DNA of 64,000 nucleotides from Pyrrhoderma lamaoense (taxonomy: Eukaryota; Basidiomycota; Agaricomycetes; Hymenochaetales; Hymenochaetaceae), in NCBI GenBank assembly GCA_002794735.1, contig NBAZ01000014.1, positions 62,001-126,000 on the forward strand, written 5' to 3'. The position numbers were made by a program, and so were the translations under genes. Positions 26,601-37,273 of the stretch are shown in pieces; positions within the stretch are counted from its first letter, which is position 1; each line of letters starts with the position of its first letter. Under the pieces are notes generated by a model. It was not told where the DNA came from. It did not search any database and saw only the letters and a list, made by a program, of their open reading frames with translations.

Positions 26601-26784
26601 ACAAAGTTGGAGTATTAGACGTTCTATATTTCTTTGATGGAGGTGGTCCTAATGAAGGACGTCTACTTGGTTGTTGCACAGGTGGTGAAGCAGAGGGCGT
26701 CATTAGCGTAAATTTGTCCAGAGGGTTTGAGTTCGGTCGAACCGATTTAGAGACCGATCCTTTACGATAATCATTGTCGCTCAT
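23698..26784 (-). CDS. SCM3: Centromere protein Scm3/HJURP-like CENP-A chaperone
   Basis: Three exons, 26784-25172, 25112-24736 and 24683-23698, join in one frame to 991 aa. Near residues 85-120 is the Scm3 domain signature: WSQLAAKYARRLDEDDIVDL followed by KEKIIMDNGVLR (the alternating Asp-hydrophobic pattern ending D-N/G). Scm3/HJURP family proteins bind the CENP-A/H4 dimer and deposit it at centromeres. The rest is long and disordered: an acidic middle, several Ser/Pro/Arg tracts with SPxK/TPxR motifs (possible CDK sites), basic patches, and an RS-rich C-terminus. The protein is much longer than yeast Scm3 (about 220 aa). The start MSDNDYRKG is the first ATG in frame. It shares a 214-bp divergent promoter with the Arc1-like gene. 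Confidence 0.8.
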
Positions 26785-26998
26785 AGTCATCAACAACGGC
26801 GACAGCAGCGCTGCGACGCGCTTCACGGTGTCGACGCGAGGCTCGGGAGTATACCGTGAGAAACTTTTTACTGTAAAACTACCTGACTCGGGTGATCGAC
26901 GTGACTGTAAACTGCACATACACCAGGGTCTGAGGGTGATGTTTAAACCTCTTCCCCGTGCTCTCATCTTCTCATTTAGACTCAGAGGACGGCGATAC

Positions 26999-28642
26999 AT
27001 GGCTTCCACATCAAATTTAGATGCTCTTCCATCACCACTACGGGATCTTGTAGCTGCTGCTGCGCCCAATCCCGATGACTTTGGCTTGAATGACAAGGAC
27101 AAGGCAGACGTATCTGAATGGATCTCGAAAGTAGCCAAGGGCGATGTCGTGCAGCCATCAGCTACCAAGGATTTAGAGTCAACACTGACACCAAAAACAT
27201 ACCTTGTCAACAACTATTTTACTGCAGCAGATGTTGCTCTTTACGGCGCGCTTCACCCGATGCTTGTGAGTTTAAATACCAAATGCATATACCCAACATC
27301 TCTCAATGTATCTCCTTTAATAAAGTCTCAATTACAACCCCCTCAATACTATATAATACCATCTATCACACGCTACTTTGATCATGTTCAAAATAAACCT
27401 TCAGTCCGTAAAGCTGCGGAAGGTCTAGCACCTGCGTACTCACTAGTCGAGTTTGATCTTGATAACATGCCAAAACTAGAACGTAATGCCGACCCACCAA
27501 AAAAGAAGGAGAAGAAAGCCTCTCCCGCCGATGCCCCATCTACTGAGAAGGCACCGAAAAAAGCTAAGGAAACCTCTAGTGAGCAAACATCTCTTGCTAA
27601 GGAGACCAAGGAGACCGCACCGAAGGAAGAGAAAAAACAAAGGAGAAGAAACAACCAAAAGAAAAAGGTGCAGCTGATGGTGGAAAGAAAGCAGGAGGAA
27701 AGAACACACCCGCCCCTGCTGCTGAAGATGCTGGCGAGCCAGTACCATCTATGATTGACCTTCGAGTTGGAAAAATCGTTGACAGTAAGCAGCTGTAAAT
27801 CGTGATTTTACTTCTCCTTTGACCACTTTAATCTCATAGTCAAAAAGCACCCTGATGCGGATAGTCTATACGTTGAGGTACTTGAAATCTAGTCGAGATC
27901 ACAGTAAAAAATGCTTATACGTATCACACTTTAACAGCAAATTGACTTTGGTGAAGAGACTGGACCTCGAACCGTCGTATCCGGTCTCGTAAACTACATT
28001 CCCATCGAGGATATGAGAGATAAGATACTCGTTGGAGTAGTAAGTATCATCAATAATATATATACTACACTCTCTTGACACTTTCTATCAACGTTTTATA
28101 GTGTAACTTGAAGCCAGCGAACATGCGAGGAGTAAAGAGCTTCGCCATGGTTCTTTGCGTACGTGAAAAAAAACTATCATCTTAAACTCAGCTACTAATA
28201 ACACCAAACTACTATTTAGGCATCATCAAAGGAAGGCAAAGAAGGTGGTATTGAACTCGTTCAACCCCCTCCTGGCTCACAACCTGGGGACAGAATATAC
28301 TTTGAAGGAGAGAAATACGAGAGTACGTTATCTTAATTCCTCAGTCTCTTGATTCTGTATCATAATATTTTTATCGTCGTCAGATGCTTCACCCTTATCT
28401 CAACTGAACCCCAAGAAGAAGATTTTCGAGACCATTCAACCCGGTACGTCACTCACTCTTTCCGTTTTAAACCATGTTTTTTTTTTATCCACTTCACTCA
28501 CTAACTTACAAATTCAGGTTTCACAACCCTCGAGTCCCGTGAAGCAGCCTGGGTAGACCCACTCACAAAGAGCATACACAAAATCCGAAGTGAAAGGGGT
28601 ATATGTCTAGCACCCACACTTATCGGTGCATCTCTCTCTTAA
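26999..28642 (+). CDS. Arc1/AIMP1-like aminoacyl-tRNA synthetase cofactor with EMAP-II tRNA-binding domain
   Basis: Eight exons: 26999-27265, 27326-27784, 27840-27877, 27938-28039, 28102-28158, 28220-28322, 28384-28443 and 28518-28642. The N-terminus is a GST-C-like domain (LVNNYFTAADVALYGALHP, then ITRYFDHVQ). A Lys/Glu/Ala-rich linker follows. The C-terminal part is the OB-fold tRNA-binding domain (SMIDLRVGKIVD, KHPDADSLYVEQIDFGE, RTVVSGLVNYIP, NLKPANMRGVKSFAMVLCAS, KIFETIQPGF). Yeast Arc1 and animal AIMP1 have this plan and deliver tRNA to partner synthetases in the cytosol. A run of six A at 27632-27637 is one base short of the conserved frame. The first intron (60 nt) lacks stops and looks coding if ignored. 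Confidence 0.88.
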
Positions 28643-29250
28643 CCGTAACACTAAACGCCCCAGTCTCGCTACTAGTCTCACATAGTTACATAGTAAGAAT
28701 ACATACGCTCATCTCCCATTTAGAACGATTTGTATAATTGAAGCTAAAGCTAAAGCCCCTTTATAAAACGAGAACCGTGCGCTTGTATGATTGATGGTAG
28801 ACTCTGTAGGTGTAGAGCCTACTTTGAACTTTAAGGATCTCTCTTTCTCTCGCCTTAGAGGCCATCCATCAACCAACCCTTCAGCAAAGATACATAAGAT
28901 GGAGGGTTCCATATCATACTACCCTACCACCTTCCCCCTCGGGAACTAAACAGCAAGGGGTTAGCGAACCAGACACTGATGCAGCCCCCTTTTACTTACT
29001 TACTTACTTACTTGCATACTTACTTTTTGACTCATGATTTATGATTTCGCCTACTGAGTTACTGAGCTACTGAATTACAGAGTTTATTGGACACTTATCA
29101 CACTATCAATTGGTTCAATAGGTTCGTAGTTCTGATCACGCCACTTATGTCACGAAAGGCTTTTTAGGAGAACGAGGAGAACAAGAGAATATGATTTCGG
29201 CGATGACTTGATTAAGTTAGATGGAGTTCTGTGTTCTGTGTTGAACGTTC

Positions 29251-29345
29251 TATACCATGTCACACCATACCATACCGATTACCATACCATGTCATACCAT
29301 ACCATAATAACCTCCATACCGTATCACCACACCATTCTAACCTCC
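29251..29345. repeat. CCATAC-type degenerate tandem repeat
   Basis: Repeated CCATA/CATAC units with small variations, in intergenic DNA. No link to a gene is evident. Confidence 0.6.
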
Positions 29346-30443
29346 ATAACAACAGCCCATACTACATGTACATGTACATAAAATGTCCACACCCCCATAC
29401 CCACATCCGTCCGTCCGTCGTAGTCATAATCATACAACAACAAAAAAGAAAGAAATTAAAAAGAAATTTAGTACTTAATATCCAATAGATAGTAGATGAT
29501 AGATAATAGATGATAGACGATAGATAATAGTTGATAACAAGTTGATGTTAATAAATAATAAAGGTCAAGTGAAGACTTTATCTTCTCTCTTCTTCTTCTT
29601 CTCTCTTCTCTCTTCTATCTCGTCTTCGTCTTCGTCTTGAGTCTTGGTCTTCGGTCTTCTATCCTTGGGAGGAGGTTACGTTTGGTTTTGTTGGCGTTCC
29701 CGTCTTCTTTTTTTCCTTTCTTATTTTTTTTTTTTTTTTTTTTTTTACAGTTTTTTCTTTTACTCTTTACTTTTTACTCTTACTCCTCCCCCCCCCCCCC
29801 CAACACATACAGTTAAGAGCTAGCATTCAACGTTTAACAACTAGCATCTAACATCTAACATCTAACATCCAACTCTTAACACTCAACGGATCCAATCCTA
29901 TCCCTATCCCTATCCCAATTCAAATCCCTTTCTCTTTCCTTCTCTTTCTTTTTCTTTATACTTTTACTTACTTCTTACTCCTTACTTCGATGTTATACAC
30001 GTACGCCTATAAATGTATAGATTAATAGACATAGAAAACATATAAACCGTAAGTGTATAAACCTATATTCAACTACTCCAACAAATCTGTAACTCAAAAA
30101 AAAAAAAAACGGTTATGGTACCAACAACACAAAATTTTCTCAATCCTTTTTTTTCTTTCTTACAAAACACAAAGCTCACAAATTGCACAAAAAATCGGAG
30201 GGGGCGTGGTGAGGGCGTGGTGAGGAAGAAGAGAGGGGAGAGGAGGTGAGGTGAGGTGAGAGGAAGAGGATGATAGCAACTAAACAAACAACAAGCAACA
30301 GAAAATGCGAGAAACATACGAGAAACATACGAGAAACAGGGAACATGAGAGAGGGAAGCGGGGAGGGGGGGACAAAGTGAAGGAAGGGCGAGTTGTACAA
30401 AAAAAAAGAAGAAAGGAAGAAAAAGATGTAAGAATTCAGATAT

Positions 30444-30478
30444 CCACACACACACACACACACACATACACACACACA
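30444..30478. repeat. (CA)n microsatellite
   Basis: About 17 near-perfect CA dinucleotides with one interruption (cataca). Confidence 0.85.
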
Positions 30479-30690
30479 AGAATTTAAAAAAGATCAAAAA
30501 AAGATTTAGAAAAGATTCTAAAAAAAGATGGACGGCCATCCATCAACCCATCAACCTATAAGCACTTCTTAACCCTTATTCATCACACCGAAAACGACAC
30601 GAAACGAGACGACACGAGAGATAGAAGAATCAAAAGGTTACCCAACCGGAACTCTGATCCGGACCCAGACCCAGAGTCAGGGTCTCAAAT

Positions 30691-31085
30691 CTAGACCAGA
30701 CCCATTGATCCTTTTAATCTCTGAGAGGTGCTCGGGTCAGACGTTGAAGTTAAAGTTGGTGTTATTGTTGAAATTGCTGGTGAGGTTGAGGCTGAAAAGG
30801 CCGACGGAGATGAAGACGGAGAGGGAGAGGGAGACGAGGACCGCACCCGCGTACGAGAACACGTATGACGAGCCGCTCCAGCTGGTTTATCCGACATCCG
30901 GCATGTACGTGAACACCTGAAAACGCGAGTGTAAACAAAGTTGATCAAGGTTCAAGGGTATTTAGTTAAAAAGAAGTCCCAAAAAAAGTTGATAAAAGTT
31001 GATAAAAGTAAAAGCAAAAGTAAAATAAAAGATAAAAGGTAGGAATATATCGATCGTCAGTATCAGTGTACAAACCAAAACTTTG

Positions 31086-31120
<35 letters not shown>

Positions 31121-32697
31121 TGAGGAAAAGTGAAGAGTCCAAAAAAAACTCACCACATAACAACACACCGAGGACACCGGGGATAATCGACCCCCACCTT
31201 CCCACAAACACTACACACGCAACGCGTTCTTAACCTGGACGCGTTCTCGACGGCCGCTAACCGGGGGTCTAACGACGGGAACGATGAACGTGCTTGTGGT
31301 AGTGGTAGACTTCCCTGGGCTTGGGCTTGGGCTTGGACGTCTTTCTTAGCAGTAGTAGTAGCGTTGGTGGCGGTAGTGGTGGTGGAAGTAGGGGGAGTAG
31401 AGGTGGTAAAGGGAGCAGTGGTAGTCCGACCAAGTCTCGAATCACGTCGTCTAGAGAGTTGCCTACGTGGTGGTATACTTAAGAACTCTCGCCTGGCTCT
31501 CAGAATCGGAGAAGACGAAGGAGGGAGGGCTGAGTACGTTCTCTTATTCTTATCATCCGCAATACCAATACCAACACCAGAACCAATACCAGAACCAGAA
31601 CGAGAATCAGAACTAGCAGTCGTCTGAATCACACCAGAAGCGGAGGTAGAGCGACAATGAACCTGAACCAAGTGACTCATAGTACTACGCGTCTCCCCAC
31701 CCCCATCCCTCACTTTTCCTGTCCTTGTCGACCCCAGCCCCAGCCTTAGCCTCGAATCAACCAAGGAGGACGACACCCCATCAACATCAACATCAACTCT
31801 CCACTCTTGCGGAGGCGGAGAAGGACTTCTTCGGCTTAACGAAGGTATCTGCGTCGGCGTCGTGTCGACCGCTTCTTATTTGTGTTTTTATTTGTGTTTG
31901 TGTTTGTGTTTGTATTTGTGTTAGTGCTGTTGACCTTTGGTGAGGCCAATAACCCTCTTTTTCGTCACTGCTGCTCTCGTTCCCCCCGTCCTCGTTCCCC
32001 TCGTCTTTGTCCTCACCCTTGAGCCACGGAAACGGAAGTGGCAAAGACTTTATCGAGAGCGTACGTGCCCGAGTAGTCGTAGTAGTCGTAGTCGTAGTCG
32101 TAGTATTCGTAGTCGTATCAGTATTCCCACCAATCAGTCGTCGACATGTTGTTTTACTAGTCCGCCCCGCCTGAGGAACAGCCGCTTTCGCCAAAGACGA
32201 GGAAGACGAGGAAGAAGAAGAGAGGACACGTGACCGCAACACAATAGACCGAAGATGACCTTCAGCAGAATTCGTGAGGCTAAAAGAACCCAGGGGGGCC
32301 AGCCGTTCATCGTCCCAGCCGTGAAAGGAAACAGCGGAGATCGGGTCCGTTTTTTGCTGTTGTGGTTGTGGATGCGGTTTTGAGGAGGAGGAGGAGGATG
32401 GTGGTGGGGTGTCGAGTGAGAGAAGGCGGGGGGACGTCGTTTGATGTTAGCTGAAGACGAGGGCTTGGAAGGTGAGGTTGAATTTGAAAAGCACCGACGG
32501 TGAGTGTCGAAAGAGACGTTGATTGAGCCTGAGCCTGAATTTGAGCCTGAGCCTATGGAGCGCTCGCTACGGACACTGGTAGGCTTTGGAAATGGGATGG
32601 AAGACGGAAAGACATCTTCGGTAGGAGTTGATACCCCAGAGGTACTCGAAGACGACGACGAGGACTGGTAAGCGTTGTACATCGTTGGAAAAGACAT
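30691..32697 (-). CDS. Long low-complexity protein with C-terminal HIT-type zinc finger
   Basis: The reading runs from ATG 32697 (MSFPTMYNAYQ) through Ser/Thr/Pro-rich sequence. After the donor at 31153 it continues at 30916, giving about 580 aa. Across that splice the zinc-ligand pattern is CSVCGKVGVDYPRCPRC, then MWCSRTCRMSD and ending ARHTC. This is the C2-C2-C2-H/C layout of HIT fingers, as in the SWR1 subunit Vps71/ZNHIT1. The finger suggests a role in chromatin or RNP assembly, but the long N-terminus is unlike Vps71. The frame needs one extra base in a G6 run at 32428-32433 (+ strand). A further change is needed near 31790, where a GAGAG dinucleotide repeat may be two bases short. Coding repeats such as poly-Thr (near 32060-32110) and poly-Ser make the model uncertain. 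Confidence 0.55.
31086..31117. repeat. Poly-A run (32 nt) inside HIT-finger gene intron
   Basis: An uninterrupted run of A on the + strand. It lies in the 237-nt intron between the zinc-ligand exons and reads as poly-U in the transcript. Confidence 0.8.
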
Positions 32698-35560
32698 GGT
32701 TAAACGTCGGTTTGAGAGGAAGTTAGAGATCTGTTAGTTAGATTTGGGGTACACTATATATAGAAGCGGGGGAAAGTAGCAACATACCGTTGGCCGTAAG
32801 GCTTGAGAGTGAGGAAGTAGGCCAGTGACCTTTGGCGTCGAGCTGTCAGGGCGAGTGATAACTGAATTCATGGCAAGATGTTCGGAGAAATTTGATATAG
32901 AACTCAGATTGGAGGGAAGGCAATGGGGGAGGGGGCTGCTCACTTGCGTATGAAAGCACGTTCGTAGCTGTTATAGGCACAGAGACAGAGTCTTTGCTGA
33001 GACGGAACGTAAACCTAGAAATCGAGAACGGGGACGTTGACGACGGCCAGAAAGGTCGAAGCAAGGTATAAAAGCAGAAACTTTAAAGGTCACACGACTG
33101 ATGTTATTTGGTGGAATAAAAGAGTAAAAATAGAATTCTCGACAGTTACGGCAGGACGAGGACTGAGAGCGTGCCAATGAAGCGCAACCTTGGACTATTT
33201 GCGCGACCAAGTCTTTTATAACCAGTGCTCGGCCTGCACAGCAAGGGATCGAAGAGCTCAGAAAATATAATAATTTCAGCTCACAGCCACTCGCATGGCG
33301 ATCTCCGCGCCAGCCTGGGCTTTGTGAAAGATATCCACAACACATCAAGTCGGCGTTCTGAACAGTGAGCACACACAACGGTGGCCCGCTGTCTCCCTCG
33401 TCTATTTACAAACACCGCAAACCCGGCCGGTCCTTCTCGAACAACAACAGTGTCCTCCGCCCCCCCTGAGTGATGAATAAACTCTCAAACGGAACAAGTC
33501 TATCATTCACTTCCATGCTTCACTATCTTTTTTTTTATATATCAATAACATCAAGAAAGGGGGTGTCATGATGACATACTCGAGGCTTCTCATTAGCTCA
33601 TAGAACCACACAGTCAACCTTAACCTCTTCTACGTCTCCCCCCTTCCCCCTTGTTTTATCTTTTTACCTGGTCGTGTGACCCCTCTAAAACGCTATTACA
33701 CACCGCCCTTTTGAACTCTCGTCCACTCATCGCGGACGCAAACTTTTATAATTAGATAACACTCTTATCACTTACGAATGACGGCCCTTACCTCTCTATC
33801 TCTCTATACTTCACGTCTAACTAATCACCCTCTGTACGTCCTTTCTCCTCTTGTCCGATTCACCCCAACTCTGAGATCAAACTCCCGGTTTCTTCTTACA
33901 TACAACCCCCCCTCCATCCAATTCACATCACCCACCTCCCCTTATGTTTATCCGGGGACATGAGACCTGACAAATTTCTGTTAAAAATAGTTTTCCTTTC
34001 GAAAAGAAACCTGACCTGACTGAGATCCGTCCTCCGTCTTTCGTCATTCCCCTCTCTTCTCTCATCACTTTTCTTACTTACACATCCTCCGCTACTTTCC
34101 GTTTACCAACCTATATGACTTCCCCCTCCCCCGTATGATTCTATTTCCACGGGAAGGGGGGTGGGGGGTGGACGGCGTCTGTCTAACTCTCAGTCTCCTT
34201 CTTTACTTTTTCTGTTCTTTTTCTTTTTTTGAGCTTGAGCTTCTGTGAGTGAGTGTGCGTGAGTGTGAGTGTGTGTGTGTGTTCTACCATCCCACCCCCC
34301 CATCCAATAACAAGTATACAAGGGTTTCTCATTCTCTCCGACATACAAATAACAAATAATACTGATCCATGCTATGCTGCCGAGAAAGGCCTTCGCGAAT
34401 CCAAATCCAAATTCCGAATCCAAAGTTCAAATACCAAAATTCGATAAAAACCTTCTTTTCCTCTTTCTCAGTTCACGACCTATTAACAATTAATAATATT
34501 ATTTTGATATGTTTTCGTTATTAATTACTCTACTACTAGACTACTAGATTACTAGATTACGTGGATACGTGAGTGACGCGCAAGTTCTCAAGTTCCAAAC
34601 CTTGAGCCTTAGAGCCTTGAGTCTTCGAGCCTTAGGAGTCGATCTAAAACGTCGGATTTTGATTTTGAATTTTTTTTTACTTTATTTTACTACTTTACTA
34701 CTTTACTGTACAAGGATATCTCCGAGTAAGCATACCTATCATGAAGAAGAAGAAGTAGTAGTAGTTAATAGAGAGGGGGGGGGAAGAGATCATTATTTAT
34801 GACACAATCACAATAATGATATAGATGATGACGATGATGATGATGATATTGGTGACGATAACGATAACGATGAATGGTAGGGAGTTAAGCGGGAAACGGA
34901 AAGGGGGGGGAGGGGCTGAAGGGCGGGAGAGAACAATTCATTTGATAGATGGATAAACGCACGAGTACTCTCTCTTTTAATCTTAATCTTAATCTTTATC
35001 TTAGTCTTAGTCTTATTGGATCCCCCACCCCCTTTCCTCTCTTCTCTTTCTCTCTCTCTCTTTTTGTGTGGACTGATAGTTATAATGATGGCGGTATGTT
35101 TGTGTGTGTGTGTGACTCCATCACGTTCCACGTTCCTTACGTCCATACGTCCATACCACTGACGGGTACACGGATACAACCACGTTGACGATAACATTGG
35201 TCATCGAACATTGAATATATAGAAACCAATCTTTTATCAAGTATGATTAACGTATTATTGATATCAGATATCATATAATGCCATATACATGAATTTATAT
35301 ACTTATAATCTTACACGCTTATCAAAAGGAGGAAGAAAGGTTCTTGGTTTTCCGTCAGCGCCAGCTTGCACAGAAAATACACGTCCGATTGCCTAACCCC
35401 TCTCCCCCTCCAAGAATATAAAATAAAACAATATATAATAAATTAAAACAAAGAAAAATAGAAAAAGGAAAGAAAAAGCCATACATAATAAAAGAAAACC
35501 TAGCTCTAACGTTGGAGATTAGGGATTAGAGGATTAGGACACTAGTAAACTTAGTCTTTT

Positions 35561-35592
<32 letters not shown>

Positions 35593-37273
35593 TTTATTCT
35601 TGCGTTTCATTCATTCATTTTTTTCTGTTTTTGGGTGGCTGTATAAACACGGGGGGAGGGGGGGTATCCTCCGCATTCATCCAATCCATGTGTCTGCGTA
35701 TCTGTGTATCTATGTATCTTTGCTAAGAGGAGAAACCAAGATATAGAGAAGGAGATCTTTCGGCGTACGTTAGCTCTTCCATCGTTCGTCGTTCATAAGA
35801 GATATAAAAAATAATAAATAAAGAGTACGTAGGATATATGAATGCGTGAGTTATCCTATCGACATATAGTCCTATACTGCTATACTGCTATACTGCTATA
35901 GACCTTGAACATTAAGTCTTAAGCCTTAAGCCTTAGACTTCTTTACGTCACATATCTACTCATCTACCTATCTATCTACCTATCTATCTATCGGTGCACG
36001 AAAAAGGTTAACTAACTTAACTAACTTAACTTACTATGTTACGTATACCACCTATAGCGTCAATTATTAGCCTTTACTTCATAAATATGTGATTATATCT
36101 TTTCTGGCCATGTTGATTAACACTTCTTTGTAAGTTATCAATTTTGGGGTTTATATAACATGAGAAGGAGGATGAAGAAAAGACTTGTCGTTATCCTGAG
36201 ACGTCATTTAACCCTTCCCCCTCCTTCCCCCTACCCTTCCCTAACATGCGTACACACATACAAACACACGCACACACGTACACTACCCACCAAAATAAGA
36301 ACAGCCAAGAACACCAGAGAAATCAGGACACATAGCACACATAGGACATATAGAACATTAAGAAGTTAGGAAACTTAAAATCAAGGAAAAAAGTTTTAAA
36401 AAAGACTTACTTGATACTTCTACTCACTTGGCCATAAAAAAGCGAATCACGTTGAACGTTGAACGCAACCACGACTAAATGAACCCACGTTTGATATATT
36501 TCCGCTTTTTCTTGTGTTTATTTATAGATTTAATGGTTTAATGGATTTGGGTCTAGAAATTACTACCCCGGGCCTGACTATACCCAGACATCTGACATCT
36601 GACTTGCACATACGGGTATAAAAAGGTCGATGTGGGGGATGCGGAGATGGGATGCTGAGTTAATGGAGACTAGAAACTACACGTGCCTTCTTTGAGACGA
36701 GACTACCTACTAAGAGCTTTGTTTGCTCACGATCTGAAAGTTGAAAGTCGTCTAGTGATAGGTAGTCATACGTTTAGTGAACGTATGATTTAGTTTTAGT
36801 GCGAGTTTGTATACTTCAGTTTTTGGCAGAGGTGTTCTCATAAAGCTCTTTATTATGTTCATGAACGTACAAATCTATTGGAGGCTGTTCTAACAAGGAC
36901 AAATACGAGGCAGGTGTACATGTTACATGTACAAGGTATATTCAAATCATTTTTTGATTCTTATTGCAAGTCTTACTTTTTATTTTATTATATTTTTATT
37001 TGAGATTTTCAACTTGTTATGATTAATTGATATACGCTTGAATAGCTTATAACTTAAAGTTTATAGTTACTTATACGGATAAGATAGTTCACATCAACAC
37101 TGAGTACATATCCCATAAGACGTGTAGATAGTAGGGTAGTAGTAGATGGTGGGCGATATATAGTAGACGAGTAGATAGAGAAAGGTGTAGTAAAGAGATG
37201 ACCAATGAGATATAGATATATGTATATATTTCCCACCCCCACCTATCCACAAACATCCACACACGGGCGCCTC
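32698..37273. other. Large intergenic region with many microsatellites
   Basis: About 4.6 kb separate the HIT-finger start from the BUD22 stop. It contains pyrimidine-rich blocks (33600-34150), (GT)n near 34250-34280, ATG/GAT repeats near 34810-34870, (TTTC)n at 35561-35594, (ACTGCTAT)n at 35873-35900 and (ATCT)n near 35955-35992. Many small frames exist on both strands, all of biased composition. No gene or non-coding RNA could be supported. It may be the long regulatory region or 5' leader of the HIT-finger gene. Confidence 0.5.
35561..35594. repeat. (TTTC)n microsatellite
   Basis: About eight TTTC units in intergenic DNA. Confidence 0.85.

Larger units (their letters stand above)
28643..30690. 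other. Intergenic region rich in simple repeats
   Basis: This is the convergent 3' flank of the Arc1-like (+) and HIT-finger (-) genes. It contains (TTAC)n at 28991-29022, CCATAC-type repeats at 29251-29345, poly-T at 29724-29746, poly-C at 29788-29801, short (CTAACAT) repeats near 29840-29870 and (CA)n at 30444-30478. No coding frame with protein-like composition was found. Confidence 0.55.

Noticed and set aside
29840..29870. CTAACAT repeats as possible telomeric repeats
   Set aside because: Units are irregular and do not match TTAGGG-type telomere repeats, and they sit inside gene-rich DNA.
30069..30539. 156-aa minus-strand ORF rich in Leu, Phe, Cys and Val
   Set aside because: It is a translation of (CA)n and purine-rich low-complexity DNA, with no protein-like pattern.
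32971..33378. 135-aa minus-strand ORF upstream of the HIT-finger gene
   Set aside because: No recognisable features. It could be part of a spliced 5' leader but has no support as a protein.
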